Shown: positions 1 to 8,885 of the stretch, one piece after another | Position numbering within the stretch: position 1 is the first letter of the stretch | How the letters are laid out: each line of letters begins with the position of its first letter | NCBI GenBank assembly: GCA_015099395.1 | Contig: AP024096.1 | Location: 5,332,001-5,396,000 of the forward strand | DNA: 64,000 bases | Direction of reading: 5' to 3' | Source: Ktedonobacteria bacterium brp13 | Lineage (GTDB): Bacteria; Chloroflexota; Ktedonobacteria; Ktedonobacterales; Ktedonobacteraceae | Program-made: the position numbers and the translations under genes | Notes under the pieces: generated by a model | What the model saw: the letters and a program-made list of their open reading frames with translations, nothing else | What the model was told of the DNA's origin: nothing | The model's database searches: none

Positions 1-614
1 CGATTGCTATGCTGCTGGAGCAAGTGGTAGTAGATCTCAAAGTCAGTAGCGCTATAGGTTACACGCACATGCATCCCATACTGCTCTGCAAGGGAGATGT
101 TCTGCCGCCATAGAGGCTTGAATTGTGCGCGTAGACGATCCATGGGCGGACGAATGTCGAGTACCCAGGAGCGTCGTCCATGGATCGAATGAGGATTGCG
201 GCCGAAACCGGCCTTATGATAGACAGCCAGCCAGATATCCAGATCGGGATCATCGTCAGCGATATTCGGCTCGACACGTAGCATGACCGCGTGATGCTGT
301 TGCGCTATTCCCGCTATATAGGAGAGTAGGCGTAACAATATCAGCGGGTCGGGCCGTGCCAGCACTGGTCCGCGCCCACAATAAAGCCAGGTAGGCTTAA
401 TCTTTGGCAATGGTAAGGAGATGGTCGAAACAACCAGCATCATCACACCCACCAGCTGCCCATCTTCCAGAGCACCCAGACGATAGATTCGCTCACCCAG
501 TTTATCGTGCAGCTCGCCCCACTCGTAGGACTGCAAGAAATGTCCATGTGGTTGACGCAATAAGAAGGCGTCCCACTGTTCCCGATCATGAATTTCCTGG
601 ACCGTGATAGCCAT
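1..614 (-). CDS. FemX/FemAB-family aminoacyl (peptidyl) transferase, partial at left edge
   Basis: The reverse strand is open from an ATG at 614 to the window edge: 204 codons with the C-terminus missing. Residues 26-33 read FLQSYEWG, the typical FemAB entry motif, and residues 78-84 read YCGRGPV, matching the RGPV segment of the family. A later segment with SIHGRRSWVLDI matches the substrate-channel region. FemX-type enzymes add amino acids from aminoacyl-tRNA to the lipid II peptide stem at the cytoplasmic face of the membrane. It starts 8 bases after the stop of the acetyltransferase gene on the same strand, so the two are probably co-transcribed. The family is clear; the amino acid transferred is not readable from the sequence. 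Confidence 0.85.
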   Translation of the reverse strand, partial: MAITVQEIHDREQWDAFLLRQPHGHFLQSYEWGELHDKLGERIYRLGALEDGQLVGVMMLVVSTISLPLPKIKPTWLYCGRGPVLARPDPLILLRLLSYIAGIAQQHHAVMLRVEPNIADDDPDLDIWLAVYHKAGFGRNPHSIHGRRSWVLDIRPPMDRLRAQFKPLWRQNISLAEQYGMHVRVTYSATDFEIYYHLLQQHSN

Positions 615-622
615 GCGATCAC

Positions 623-1198
623 TTACAACGTTTCTAGGTATTCGCTCTTCAAGATACTATAGACTTTGACATTGTGGAACTTGCCGAAGCGTGGCATCAC
701 TTCACGCAGCGTTCCCTCATACTTAAAACCAGCCTTCTCGTCCGCACGCCAGCCACCGATATTGTCTTCCATATCCTGCGTCTGAATGCGGTTCAAGTTG
801 AGCTCAAGAAAACCATACTGCAACATCAACCTGGTTGATTCGGTTCCGTAACCGCGACCTTGAATATTACGATCACCAATAATCACGTAAAATTCGGCGC
901 TTTGGTTCAACACGTTGATATCTTTCAGACCAACCAGTCCGATCAGACGATTATCCTCTTTCAAGACAACGCCAAACAAGATATGGCGCGTGTCCTTATA
1001 GAGGTTCTCGAGACGCTCTTTGCCGCGCGTGTCGCTGGTCGGATAGACAGAGAAATAGCGGCGAATCTCCGCGTCATTGAGCCATGTCGAATACAGATGG
1101 TTATCTTGTGCCGGTTCTAGCGGCCGCAAATAGAGGCGCTCACCGATAATAAAAGGATTTTGAAAATGAGAGGTGTCTTGCGAAGCATCCTGGACCAT
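623..1198 (-). CDS. GNAT family N-acetyltransferase (RimJ/RimL type)
   Basis: 191 residues, full length for the RimJ/RimL-like GNAT group that acetylates protein N-termini or small amines using acetyl-CoA. The opening GERLYLRPLEP (about residues 19-29) is the usual start of the fold. Residues 113-118 (QGRGYG) form the acetyl-CoA pyrophosphate loop, followed by EST and a long helix. The C-terminal NIGGWRADEKAGFKYEGTLR stretch is the standard beta6-beta7 region. It lies 8 bases upstream of the FemX-like gene on the same strand, suggesting a two-gene operon. The substrate cannot be told; a ribosomal-protein acetylase and an antibiotic or amino-sugar acetylase are equally compatible. Confidence 0.85.
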   Translation of the reverse strand: MVQDASQDTSHFQNPFIIGERLYLRPLEPAQDNHLYSTWLNDAEIRRYFSVYPTSDTRGKERLENLYKDTRHILFGVVLKEDNRLIGLVGLKDINVLNQSAEFYVIIGDRNIQGRGYGTESTRLMLQYGFLELNLNRIQTQDMEDNIGGWRADEKAGFKYEGTLREVMPRFGKFHNVKVYSILKSEYLETL

Positions 1199-1463
1199 AG
1201 TACGATTTTCCCTTCTCTACAAGTACATACAAGCATATATCCGCTGCTGAAACTTCATGGGCAGTATAGCATAGGGGGTAGTGGAGGGCAATTTACAGCA
1301 ACTCTGGTAGGTCTTTTGCCCCTATGCGGTTGCGACTTTTGGAGAATGGAGATTGCGGCTTCTCTCCTACAAAACCCTTCTACCACTTCTATCGAACGGA
1401 TGGGTTGTCAGGTACAATCTTTCTTTGCCTGTACTCATCTGTCTTTTCGGAGGCAACTATGCT

Positions 1464-2273
1464 ATGCTTAACACGGTTACGGCTATGGATTGGAACGTTC
1501 TGCCAACGAACAGAGTGGAGAGTACAAAAAAGTCTCTCTTAGAAAGGTTTGACGGACCCAGGGTGCAGATCGAAGAGTTTATTCACCAGTATGACCTGCA
1601 TACCGGTTTCGCTGAGGACAACTGTTATCGCCAACGAGCGGAGTCATGGTATGTGGCAGCTTCTGTAATGGTTCATGATCCCTCAGCGACACAACATTTT
1701 CTTAGCGTGTTACGCAAGGCCCAGAAGAAGCTGACACGCGATAAAGATATCGTGATTACACTCGACCATATGGCTCATCCACTCCTTGAGCAGTTACAAG
1801 AACATGCACTCTTGCTTATCATACTCACAACCGAGCAGACAACGACCTGTCTGGTGCCTGGTGGGGATTGCCGAGCATTTCTCAGTGGGGACTGGCTCAA
1901 GGTATACCTCTGGCGGCAGCTGACACTCAGTGGTGTATATGACGAGGTACGTTGGAGTGTACGCCTGGTCTTACATGCGCAGATGGAGTATGAGCTCGAT
2001 GTCCTCTGCCTGCGTGATGACGCACTCTACCTCTACGAATGCAATACGATGGCTGATCCCATAGCACGCAGCACTATCTATCTCGATCTGTTTCAGACCT
2101 ATAACACCATCTTCTCCCCTACCCCACTCCACAGCTATTATGTCTGCATTCATCCTCAGCTCGCAACCCTGGCACACTACGACATGTTCATCGCCCGTGC
2201 CCAGCAACAAAACATAAGCGTGTTCGCCGGCTACGACATCTTGCAACTAGAGTCAGGTGCATTGCAGCACTAA
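1464..2273 (+). CDS. Orphan DUF1887/Card1-like nuclease-fold protein with altered catalytic motif
   Basis: 270 residues from an ATG at 1464, chosen because GGAGG lies 10 bases upstream; the reading frame is open further upstream to 1353 without a ribosome site. The C-terminal half matches the pattern of DUF1887/Card1 PD-(D/E)xK domains: FLSGDWLKVYL (residues 139-149), then a beta strand ending ELDV (177-180) and LYLYECNT (188-195). In the family the last motif is ECK; here asparagine at 194 replaces the catalytic lysine, while D179 and E192 remain. The N-terminal 135 residues are not recognisable as a CARF domain. No CRISPR array or cas gene is seen nearby. The family assignment is by motif only. 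Confidence 0.6.
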   Translation: MLNTVTAMDWNVLPTNRVESTKKSLLERFDGPRVQIEEFIHQYDLHTGFAEDNCYRQRAESWYVAASVMVHDPSATQHFLSVLRKAQKKLTRDKDIVITLDHMAHPLLEQLQEHALLLIILTTEQTTTCLVPGGDCRAFLSGDWLKVYLWRQLTLSGVYDEVRWSVRLVLHAQMEYELDVLCLRDDALYLYECNTMADPIARSTIYLDLFQTYNTIFSPTPLHSYYVCIHPQLATLAHYDMFIARAQQQNISVFAGYDILQLESGALQH

Positions 2274-2481
2274 ATCTGTACGATGTAGCGTTTATTGCTA
2301 CACCAGATTGTAGCCACTATGCAAGTTATACATGCGCATTACCCGACATACTCGTGAAAATAGCAACCAGGCATAATTGTAGCGGCTACAGGCACCCATC
2401 AGCGACAAAACAAATAGTTTTTATCTGAAAAATATCTAACACAGTAATATTCTAAAAAACATAGCTTAAAAGATAATCTTT

Positions 2482-2967
2482 TTAAATCCTATCTAAAGAG
2501 ATAATCTTCCAGGTTGTACCTTCTTGCTTCAACGTAAGATGAGCATGATAATGTAAACTTGAGCTACGATCAATCGTCAAAAGTATCTGCGTCGAATCAG
2601 TAGAGGCCGGATCGATCTCAACATTGACAATCGCGCCACTTTCGCTATCTGAAGCAAGGGCCATCTGCTTAAAACTAGCTTCAGTAAGTGTTTGTCCGCT
2701 GCTATTTTTGGCGTTTGCATCGACAAAAGTATATGCCAGCGTATAATTTTTTTCCTTGATAGCTTGATAATAGCTAGCAACCACAGGAATACTTTTGACA
2801 GCCCCTTGCGGCATGATTAAAGGTGTCGGCGTCGGTGTTGGTGTCGAAGCCGAAGTCGACTTCGAATTAGGGCCACCGGTTAACGTGCTGCCTGAACCGC
2901 TACATGAAGTACAGAAAAGTGCCATCAGAGCAACAAAAATGCTTATTACAAGCAGGTATCTCTTCAT
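2482..2967 (-). CDS. Secreted/lipid-anchored protein with DUF4878-like domain
   Basis: 161 residues. A positively charged start (MKR) and a hydrophobic stretch to about residue 20 end in a Cys (LFCTSC) that may be lipidated, although the position-3 residue of the lipobox is not the usual Leu. Then comes a Ser/Thr/Pro linker (STPTPTPTP) and a 110-residue alpha+beta domain starting VVASYYQAIKEKNYTLAYTFV, the NTF2-like pattern of DUF4878-type proteins. Such proteins sit outside the membrane; their function is unknown. The gene is convergent with the nuclease-fold gene and has AT-rich flanks. Fold assignment is moderate; the exported location is well supported. Confidence 0.7.
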   Translation of the reverse strand: MKRYLLVISIFVALMALFCTSCSGSGSTLTGGPNSKSTSASTPTPTPTPLIMPQGAVKSIPVVASYYQAIKEKNYTLAYTFVDANAKNSSGQTLTEASFKQMALASDSESGAIVNVEIDPASTDSTQILLTIDRSSSLHYHAHLTLKQEGTTWKIISLDRI

Positions 2968-3376
2968 CGATTTCTCCTCGTTTTTTCACTTACTCTCATT
3001 TACAGAATAAATAATATGACAGTAAATAGTGACCACTATAAATATGAAATGTATCATACAATTGATTTTGAAAAATAGCAATAATGCCCTTAATCGCAAT
3101 AAGCATCATAGATACTCTCCCCTAAAAATATATCAACAAATTCATAATCAAAGTACTTTATAGCCTAATTTGTCAAAAATATTGCCCATTGAAATTTAAT
3201 CATGTATATATTACAATATACTTGCCCAGGCCCATTTATGCCACCCCTTATTTGCTATATCAATACATATCTATGGGCCGATTACGCAAGCCAGCATGGA
3301 TAGCAAAACCAGACACGTAATAACCAGGCATCTAATTAACGTTCAAAAAATACTATTTATACCAAGGAGATTATGG
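2968..3376. other. AT-rich intergenic region between divergent genes
   Basis: About 400 bases, visibly richer in A+T than the genes around it, separating the divergently transcribed lipoprotein and propeller-protein genes. Promoters for both must lie here. I find no -35/-10 pair convincing enough to place, no RNA gene and no repeat. Confidence 0.4.
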
Positions 3377-6300
3377 ATGATTCCTCCAAATTCATCTGGA
3401 GCCAAACAGACTTTTGCTGCTCGTCTACGAATATCAACAGAAAATCATCATGCAAAGTGGCACCCAATGTCTCTCATAGTAAGCATCGTAGTATTGTTAA
3501 GTATAGCGGGAGGAACATTCCTCACATTTAACCTGACTCATTCTGAATCAGCACATGCGGCTGCTCCAGATAATACAGCCGTCGAAAGCTACAAGTACAA
3601 CAATGGTCATACAGGATCAGATAATAACGAGACAATCCTGAATACAAGCAACGTCAACAAAACAACCTTCGGCAAGAAAATAACCTATCCAGTTGATGGG
3701 CAAATCTACGCACAACCGCTCTATGTGCCCAACTTAACTGTCAATGGAGCCTCCCACAACGTCGTCTTTGTAGAAACCGAGAACGACAGCATCTATGCCT
3801 TTGACGCAGACCAAACAAACTCAAAACAGGCACTGTGGAAAGTATCATTTCTGCAAAATGGAGCCACGGCCGTCTCTAATATAGACGTGAGTTGTAACGA
3901 TATGGTGCCAAGCATAGGCATCACAGGAACGCCGGTCATTGATAGCACGACGAACACAATGTACGTCGTGACCTATTCCAAAGAAAACAACAACCTGATC
4001 TATCGTCTCCATGCGCTCGACATCACAACCGGGCAAGAGAAAGCTAACAGTCCAACAGTCATCCAAGGATCAGTAGCAGGCACAGGCACAGGGAGCGTCA
4101 ATGGCAACATTGTATTTAATCCCAAATACGAACGACAACGAGCGGCACTCCTGATGGAGAATGGTAACATCTACGTAGCCTTTGCGTCTTTCTGCGATAA
4201 CGGTCCTTATCACGGTTGGATCATGAGCTATAGCGCATCCACGCTCCAACAAACATACATTTACAATGACAGCGCAAAAGGCGCAGAAGGTGGCATCTGG
4301 GCAGCAGGAGGTCCACTGGTCACCGATAGCAACGGCAACATATACTTTGTCAGCGGCAATGGTGATTTCAATCTAAACACAACAGGAGGAGTCAATGCCT
4401 CCGATGCGATCATCAAAATAAGTCCACAACTCAAAGTACTCGACTATTTCTCACCATTCAATCAACTCTGCTTACAACAAGCGGATGCAGACCTTGGTTC
4501 CGGTGGTATATTAGTCGTCCCTGGCACAAACGAATTCATCCAATCAGGTAAAGAGGGACGTATCTATGTACTCAATACAGCTAACCTGGGCAAATATACG
4601 CCAGATGCAAATTTGAGTTGTTCCGCAACCTCCACAGAGAGAAAACGGACCGACATAGATAAAGTCCTACAGGAACTGCCACCAAGCACAGTAGGTGGCG
4701 TCTATACCACACCAGCTTACTGGAATGGAAATGTCTACTTCACTGGCACCAATGACCACACAAAAGCATTCTCATTCATCAATGGGAAATTATCAACTAC
4801 ACCCACCTCTCAAGCATCTACGACCTCGGCATTCTCTGGAGGAGGCGCCATTGTCTCAAGCAATGGAACCACCAGTGGCACAGGCATCGTCTGGACAGAT
4901 AACACGCAAGGGGGAGGAGCTCCCGGCATTCTACATGCCTACGATGCGACAGACCTATCCAAAGAGCTTTACAATAGCAACATGGATGCCGGACGCGATG
5001 GACTAGATAGCTATGTCAAATTCGCAGCCCCCATCGTAGCAAATGGAGAAGTGTTTGTCCCAACGGCGCAAAGCCTGAGCATTTTTGGCCTACTCGGCTC
5101 CGGTTCAACCCAGCCAACGCCAATTCCAACAGCAACAGCAACAGCAACCCCTCCTACAGGTACGCCAACGCAAAATCCAACGCCAACGCCAACGCCGACA
5201 CCAACCACAAGTTTCAACAATATCGGCATCAGCAATGACGTACAGCCCGGAGTAGGTAGCCTGGATAACGGTCACGACAGCTATTCAGCAGATGCACTAC
5301 GTACATACGCAGGCATCAATAGTGGAGACAATACCTTCTACAATGGAATGGTCTTTACCTGGCCAGATACACCATCGGGGACGCCGGATAACTATGTACC
5401 AGTGGGTCAAACTATTCCAGTTACGCCATTAGCGGGGGCAAATATACTTGGTTTCCTGGGATCAGCCACAAATGGCATCTCATCAGGCCAAGTAACTATC
5501 AATTATACGGACGGCTCAACTCAGTTGTTTACGCTAGGATTTAGCGATTGGACGCTCGGTGGTGGTAAATCACCTATCTCCTTTGGCAATGGAAAGCTAG
5601 CCACACTGCTTTATCGCAATACTGCAACAAGCTTCCAACTAGTTACCAACTACGTGTTTTATGCAGATGTTGCCATGCAGCCAGGCAAAACGGTTAAAAG
5701 TGTCACGCTACCAAAAACCACAATCGGTGGCGGCACAATGCACATCTTCTCCATCGCAACCAAACAGGGAATAATCACAACCAATCCGACACAGACCGTC
5801 CCTTACAACAATGTAGGCACCAGCAATGATAGCAATCCAAGCGTCGGAAAATTTGATGGCGGAAACGGCTACTCGGCGCAAGCATCACAATTAGCAGGAC
5901 TAATCCCAGGAGCTTCGGTCACCGCTTACGACGCCACCTTCGTCTGGCCTGCCTCTAATGCTGGAACAGCGAATAACTATCTTGCCCAAGGACAGACAAT
6001 ACCAGTCAATCCAGTCAACAATGCCCAAACATTAGCCCTGCTAGGCGCAGCAAACAATGGAGTCTCACAAGGTACCGCAACGATCACCTATAGTGATGGC
6101 ACAACCCAAACGTTTCAATTGAGTTTCAGCGACTGGACCCTCTATGGCGCCACACTAGCACCAGTCGCAGGCAACCAGATCGCCGTTTCAATGCCCTATC
6201 GCAACACACCTGTGGGAAAACAGGTCATACCGACATTAGTGTTCTATACTGACGTAAAATTGCAGGCCGGCAAAACAATCACCAGTGTTACCCTGCCAAA

Positions 6301-6910
6301 GACCACCACAGGTGGTCAGATGCACGTCTTCGCAGTCTCAACCAAAGCCAACGCCGCATATACCAGCACATACAACAATGCCGGAAGCAGCGATGACGCA
6401 CATCCAGGCGTGGCCCATCTGGATAGCACGTATAGCTATTCCAAACAGGCTCTACAACTGGTAGGACTTGCACCCGGTGGTACCTACAATGTGAATGGCG
6501 TAAATTTTGTTTGGCCTGGCGGATATGGAGCCCAAAAGAATAACTATAGTGCCGCTGGACAGGTTATTCCAGTCAACTCAGCGTATGGAGCCACAACGCT
6601 GGCCTTCCTCGGTAGCGCAAACAATGGACAGGCAATTGGAAGCGCGATCATTAACTATGCCGATGGCACAACACAAACCATACAATTAGGCTTCAGCGAT
6701 TGGACACTGGGTGGAGGTAAGCTCCAACCAGCATATGGCAATCAAATCGTCGCAACGCTGGCCTATCGTGACTACGCAGGAGGAAAACAAACATTAAAAA
6801 CATATGTGTTCTACACAGAATTCTCACTATCCGCATATAATGAGCCGATAGAAAGCGTAACCCTACCAAATAGCAGTCAACTACACATCTTTTCAGTTGC
6901 TACGCGCTAA
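3377..6910 (+). CDS. Large secreted PQQ-like beta-propeller protein with three repeated C-terminal domains
   Basis: 1177 residues from the ATG at 3377, chosen because AAGGAGA lies six bases upstream; an in-frame ATG at 3296 lacks such a site. A hydrophobic segment (MSLIVSIVVLLSIAGG) followed by AHAAA gives an export signal. Residues about 45-575 contain propeller-type blades with YAFDA and YVLNT strands like the pyrroloquinoline-quinone repeat family, though no cofactor residues can be assigned. A PTPIPTATATA... Thr/Pro linker (about 578-611) leads to three homologous domains of about 185 residues (about 612-798, 809-996, 998-1177). Each starts NN-G-S-D, contains FSDWTL, and ends SVTLP...MHIFS. 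These domains resemble beta-sandwich modules of actinobacterial glycosidases and are probably for surface or polymer binding. Substrate unknown. Confidence 0.8.
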   Translation: MIPPNSSGAKQTFAARLRISTENHHAKWHPMSLIVSIVVLLSIAGGTFLTFNLTHSESAHAAAPDNTAVESYKYNNGHTGSDNNETILNTSNVNKTTFGKKITYPVDGQIYAQPLYVPNLTVNGASHNVVFVETENDSIYAFDADQTNSKQALWKVSFLQNGATAVSNIDVSCNDMVPSIGITGTPVIDSTTNTMYVVTYSKENNNLIYRLHALDITTGQEKANSPTVIQGSVAGTGTGSVNGNIVFNPKYERQRAALLMENGNIYVAFASFCDNGPYHGWIMSYSASTLQQTYIYNDSAKGAEGGIWAAGGPLVTDSNGNIYFVSGNGDFNLNTTGGVNASDAIIKISPQLKVLDYFSPFNQLCLQQADADLGSGGILVVPGTNEFIQSGKEGRIYVLNTANLGKYTPDANLSCSATSTERKRTDIDKVLQELPPSTVGGVYTTPAYWNGNVYFTGTNDHTKAFSFINGKLSTTPTSQASTTSAFSGGGAIVSSNGTTSGTGIVWTDNTQGGGAPGILHAYDATDLSKELYNSNMDAGRDGLDSYVKFAAPIVANGEVFVPTAQSLSIFGLLGSGSTQPTPIPTATATATPPTGTPTQNPTPTPTPTPTTSFNNIGISNDVQPGVGSLDNGHDSYSADALRTYAGINSGDNTFYNGMVFTWPDTPSGTPDNYVPVGQTIPVTPLAGANILGFLGSATNGISSGQVTINYTDGSTQLFTLGFSDWTLGGGKSPISFGNGKLATLLYRNTATSFQLVTNYVFYADVAMQPGKTVKSVTLPKTTIGGGTMHIFSIATKQGIITTNPTQTVPYNNVGTSNDSNPSVGKFDGGNGYSAQASQLAGLIPGASVTAYDATFVWPASNAGTANNYLAQGQTIPVNPVNNAQTLALLGAANNGVSQGTATITYSDGTTQTFQLSFSDWTLYGATLAPVAGNQIAVSMPYRNTPVGKQVIPTLVFYTDVKLQAGKTITSVTLPKTTTGGQMHVFAVSTKANAAYTSTYNNAGSSDDAHPGVAHLDSTYSYSKQALQLVGLAPGGTYNVNGVNFVWPGGYGAQKNNYSAAGQVIPVNSAYGATTLAFLGSANNGQAIGSAIINYADGTTQTIQLGFSDWTLGGGKLQPAYGNQIVATLAYRDYAGGKQTLKTYVFYTEFSLSAYNEPIESVTLPNSSQLHIFSVATR

Positions 6911-7102
6911 TAAAGTCACGAGAGGATTGCGTGCCACTGTGCGCAGTCCTCTCTTGTTGTAAGTTGTCAGAGCCTTTTTTGAACAGTTAGAACCATCTGC
7001 AAGCAAAAAGTCAATGTGGGCATAAGTGCGAGCTCTTTGTTGTTCTCATAAAGAGATAAAGGTATTTATCTCCCCACAAGAATAAAAGGAGCACACAAAC
7101 AC

Positions 7103-7807
7103 ATGAAGGTAGAGATCTGGTCAGATATCGCCTGTCCGTGGTGTTATATCGGTAAACGTCGCTTTGAGCAGGCTCTGGAACAGTTTCCACACAAGGATCA
7201 GGTGGAGGTTGCATGGCGCAGTTTTCAGCTCGATCCAACAGCTCCACGCCAGTCTGATCTGACGATGAATGACGCGCTATCCAAGAAGTTTGGTATGAGT
7301 GCAGAACAGGTCGCACAGATGGATGCGCATATGACAGGACTGGCTGCTGCTGAGGGTCTGGATTTTCGCTTTGACAGGATCAAGAGTGCCAACAGCTTTG
7401 ATGGTCATCGCCTGATCCATTTTGCCGCCAAACATGGTAAGCAAGATGCGATGAAAGAGCGCCTGATGCATGATTACTGGAGCGAGGGGCTCGCGCTGTG
7501 GGATACAGAGGCATTGGTGAAAGCGGCCACAGATATTGGTCTGGACGCCGATGAGGCACGCTCGACCCTAGAAAGCGATAGCTACAGCGATGAGGTACAG
7601 GCGGATATCCAACAGGCCCAGGACTATGGGATTACTGGTGTCCCCTTCTTTGCCATCGACGAGACCTATGGCATCTCGGGTGCGCAGCCCGCAGAGACCT
7701 TTAAGGCGGCGCTCACGCAGGCCTGGACAGCCTCACATCCGTTAGTCAAACTTGGTGAGACCAGTCCTGGAGCTGGTACTTGCGAAGGCGACTCCTGCGC
7801 CATTTAA
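7103..7807 (+). CDS. DsbA family oxidoreductase (FrnE-like)
   Basis: 234 residues, full length for the FrnE branch of the thioredoxin-fold DsbA family. The CPWC active site is at residues 11-14 directly after the first beta strand (KVEIWSDIACPWCYIGKRR). The cis-Pro region is GITGVPFFAID near residue 182, and the helical insertion lies between them. No signal peptide is present, so this is a cytoplasmic thiol-disulfide or isomerase-type enzyme, unlike classical periplasmic DsbA. The start follows AAAGGAG with an 11-base spacer. It stands alone between two oppositely facing genes and ends in a strong hairpin terminator. Two extra cysteines near the C-terminus (GTCEGDSC) may be a secondary redox or metal site. 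Confidence 0.92.
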   Translation: MKVEIWSDIACPWCYIGKRRFEQALEQFPHKDQVEVAWRSFQLDPTAPRQSDLTMNDALSKKFGMSAEQVAQMDAHMTGLAAAEGLDFRFDRIKSANSFDGHRLIHFAAKHGKQDAMKERLMHDYWSEGLALWDTEALVKAATDIGLDADEARSTLESDSYSDEVQADIQQAQDYGITGVPFFAIDETYGISGAQPAETFKAALTQAWTASHPLVKLGETSPGAGTCEGDSCAI

Positions 7808-7830
7808 GCTACCGATTAAACGAAATAAAA

Positions 7831-7866
7831 GAAAAGGCCAGATGTATGTCTGGCCTTTTCTTTATC
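7831..7866. terminator. Rho-independent terminator, usable in both directions
   Basis: GAAAAGGCCAGA (7831-7842) pairs perfectly with TCTGGCCTTTTC (7849-7860) around a six-base loop and ends in T-rich sequence. It sits between the convergent DsbA-like gene and the kinase-like gene, and the A/T runs on both sides allow it to serve both. Confidence 0.85.
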
Positions 7867-7903
7867 TCCGCTCGCTATTGTACCTGATATCTGCTAGAAG
7901 ACA

Positions 7904-8650
7904 TTATTTTTCGTTCAGGTGAGCGTCAAAATCTCCTGGCTCTTGAGGATAGCGAGTCGAACCAGCACCTGGACCAAGTTGAGCGGGCGGAGTACCCAGA
8001 CGTAAGGCCTTGCTGGTCAGAGCATCACAAATGAGGGTAATGATATCATCGAGTGCGATAACACTGGAATTAACGACCAGATCATAGAGATGAGCATCAC
8101 TGCTATCAGCATGATAATGGTAGTTCAGATAGCGCTTACGCTGACGATCTTTCTGCTTGATACGATTTTGTGCCTCATCATGGTTCAAGCCTTCACGTAT
8201 CATCACATAGGTGATACGCGCTTCTAGCGCTGCCACAATACGCACATGTAAGACGTCATGACGTTTGGCAAGGATCTCTTGCCCACCACGCCCTACGATG
8301 ACGACATGGCCATTACGTACAGCAGCATGGACAACGTTGAGTAATGCACGATGATACGCATCTTCATCCGCTGTAATATACGGTACTGGATCAACCATGA
8401 TCGATGGATCAACGGAACGCATGCTGATCAAGATACGCGCTATTGTGCTCTGGGTATACTCATCTTGTGCCTCAACCTCGCTCTCGCTCACACCCAGGGC
8501 GTTCGCAACCTGCACTATAACCTCATGATCAATCAACTGCCAGCCGAGACACGCCGCCAAACGGCGTGCGATCTCACCGCCACCACTGCCATACTCGCGC
8601 GATATCGTAATAGCACGCATTCGTTCTGCCAATGAGCGTTGATTGTCCAT
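7904..8650 (-). CDS. Cytidylate kinase-like family protein
   Basis: 248 residues. The N-terminus AITISREYGSGGGEIARRLA (about residues 13-32) is the modified P-loop of the cytidylate-kinase-like family (cf. GSGGREIA), followed by LGWQLIDHEVI. The lid region carries REGLNHDEAQNRIKQKDRQR, with several basic residues as in nucleotide monophosphate kinases, and YDLVVNSSVI is the typical C-terminal strand. Family members are thought to phosphorylate nucleotides, but they are distinct from housekeeping Cmk and often of unproven substrate. The last 35 residues are Pro/Gly-rich and probably disordered. The gene is monocistronic on the minus strand. Confidence 0.85.
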   Translation of the reverse strand: MDNQRSLAERMRAITISREYGSGGGEIARRLAACLGWQLIDHEVIVQVANALGVSESEVEAQDEYTQSTIARILISMRSVDPSIMVDPVPYITADEDAYHRALLNVVHAAVRNGHVVIVGRGGQEILAKRHDVLHVRIVAALEARITYVMIREGLNHDEAQNRIKQKDRQRKRYLNYHYHADSSDAHLYDLVVNSSVIALDDIITLICDALTSKALRLGTPPAQLGPGAGSTRYPQEPGDFDAHLNEK

Positions 8651-8885
8651 AAAAACCTTCTTTCTACGGGCGAACCTGCTATGGCCGTGTGAATGACACC
8701 GGATCTACAGGTTCCACCTACACCATAATACCTCTTACCATGGTTACGTAAAAAGCAACGACAATGGAGACACGTAGTATCGGTCTTCTTTCGAATATCA
8801 ACGCAATTGGCGTCGCTCGTACTATGCACACTGTACACTCAGGTGTTCGGTCAGACGAATAGACTATGGCATGTGCTAAGTTCTT

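Noticed and set aside
1353-1463. Upstream extension of the nuclease-fold protein
   Set aside because: The ATG at 1464 has GGAGG ten bases upstream; the 37 extra residues have no ribosome site.
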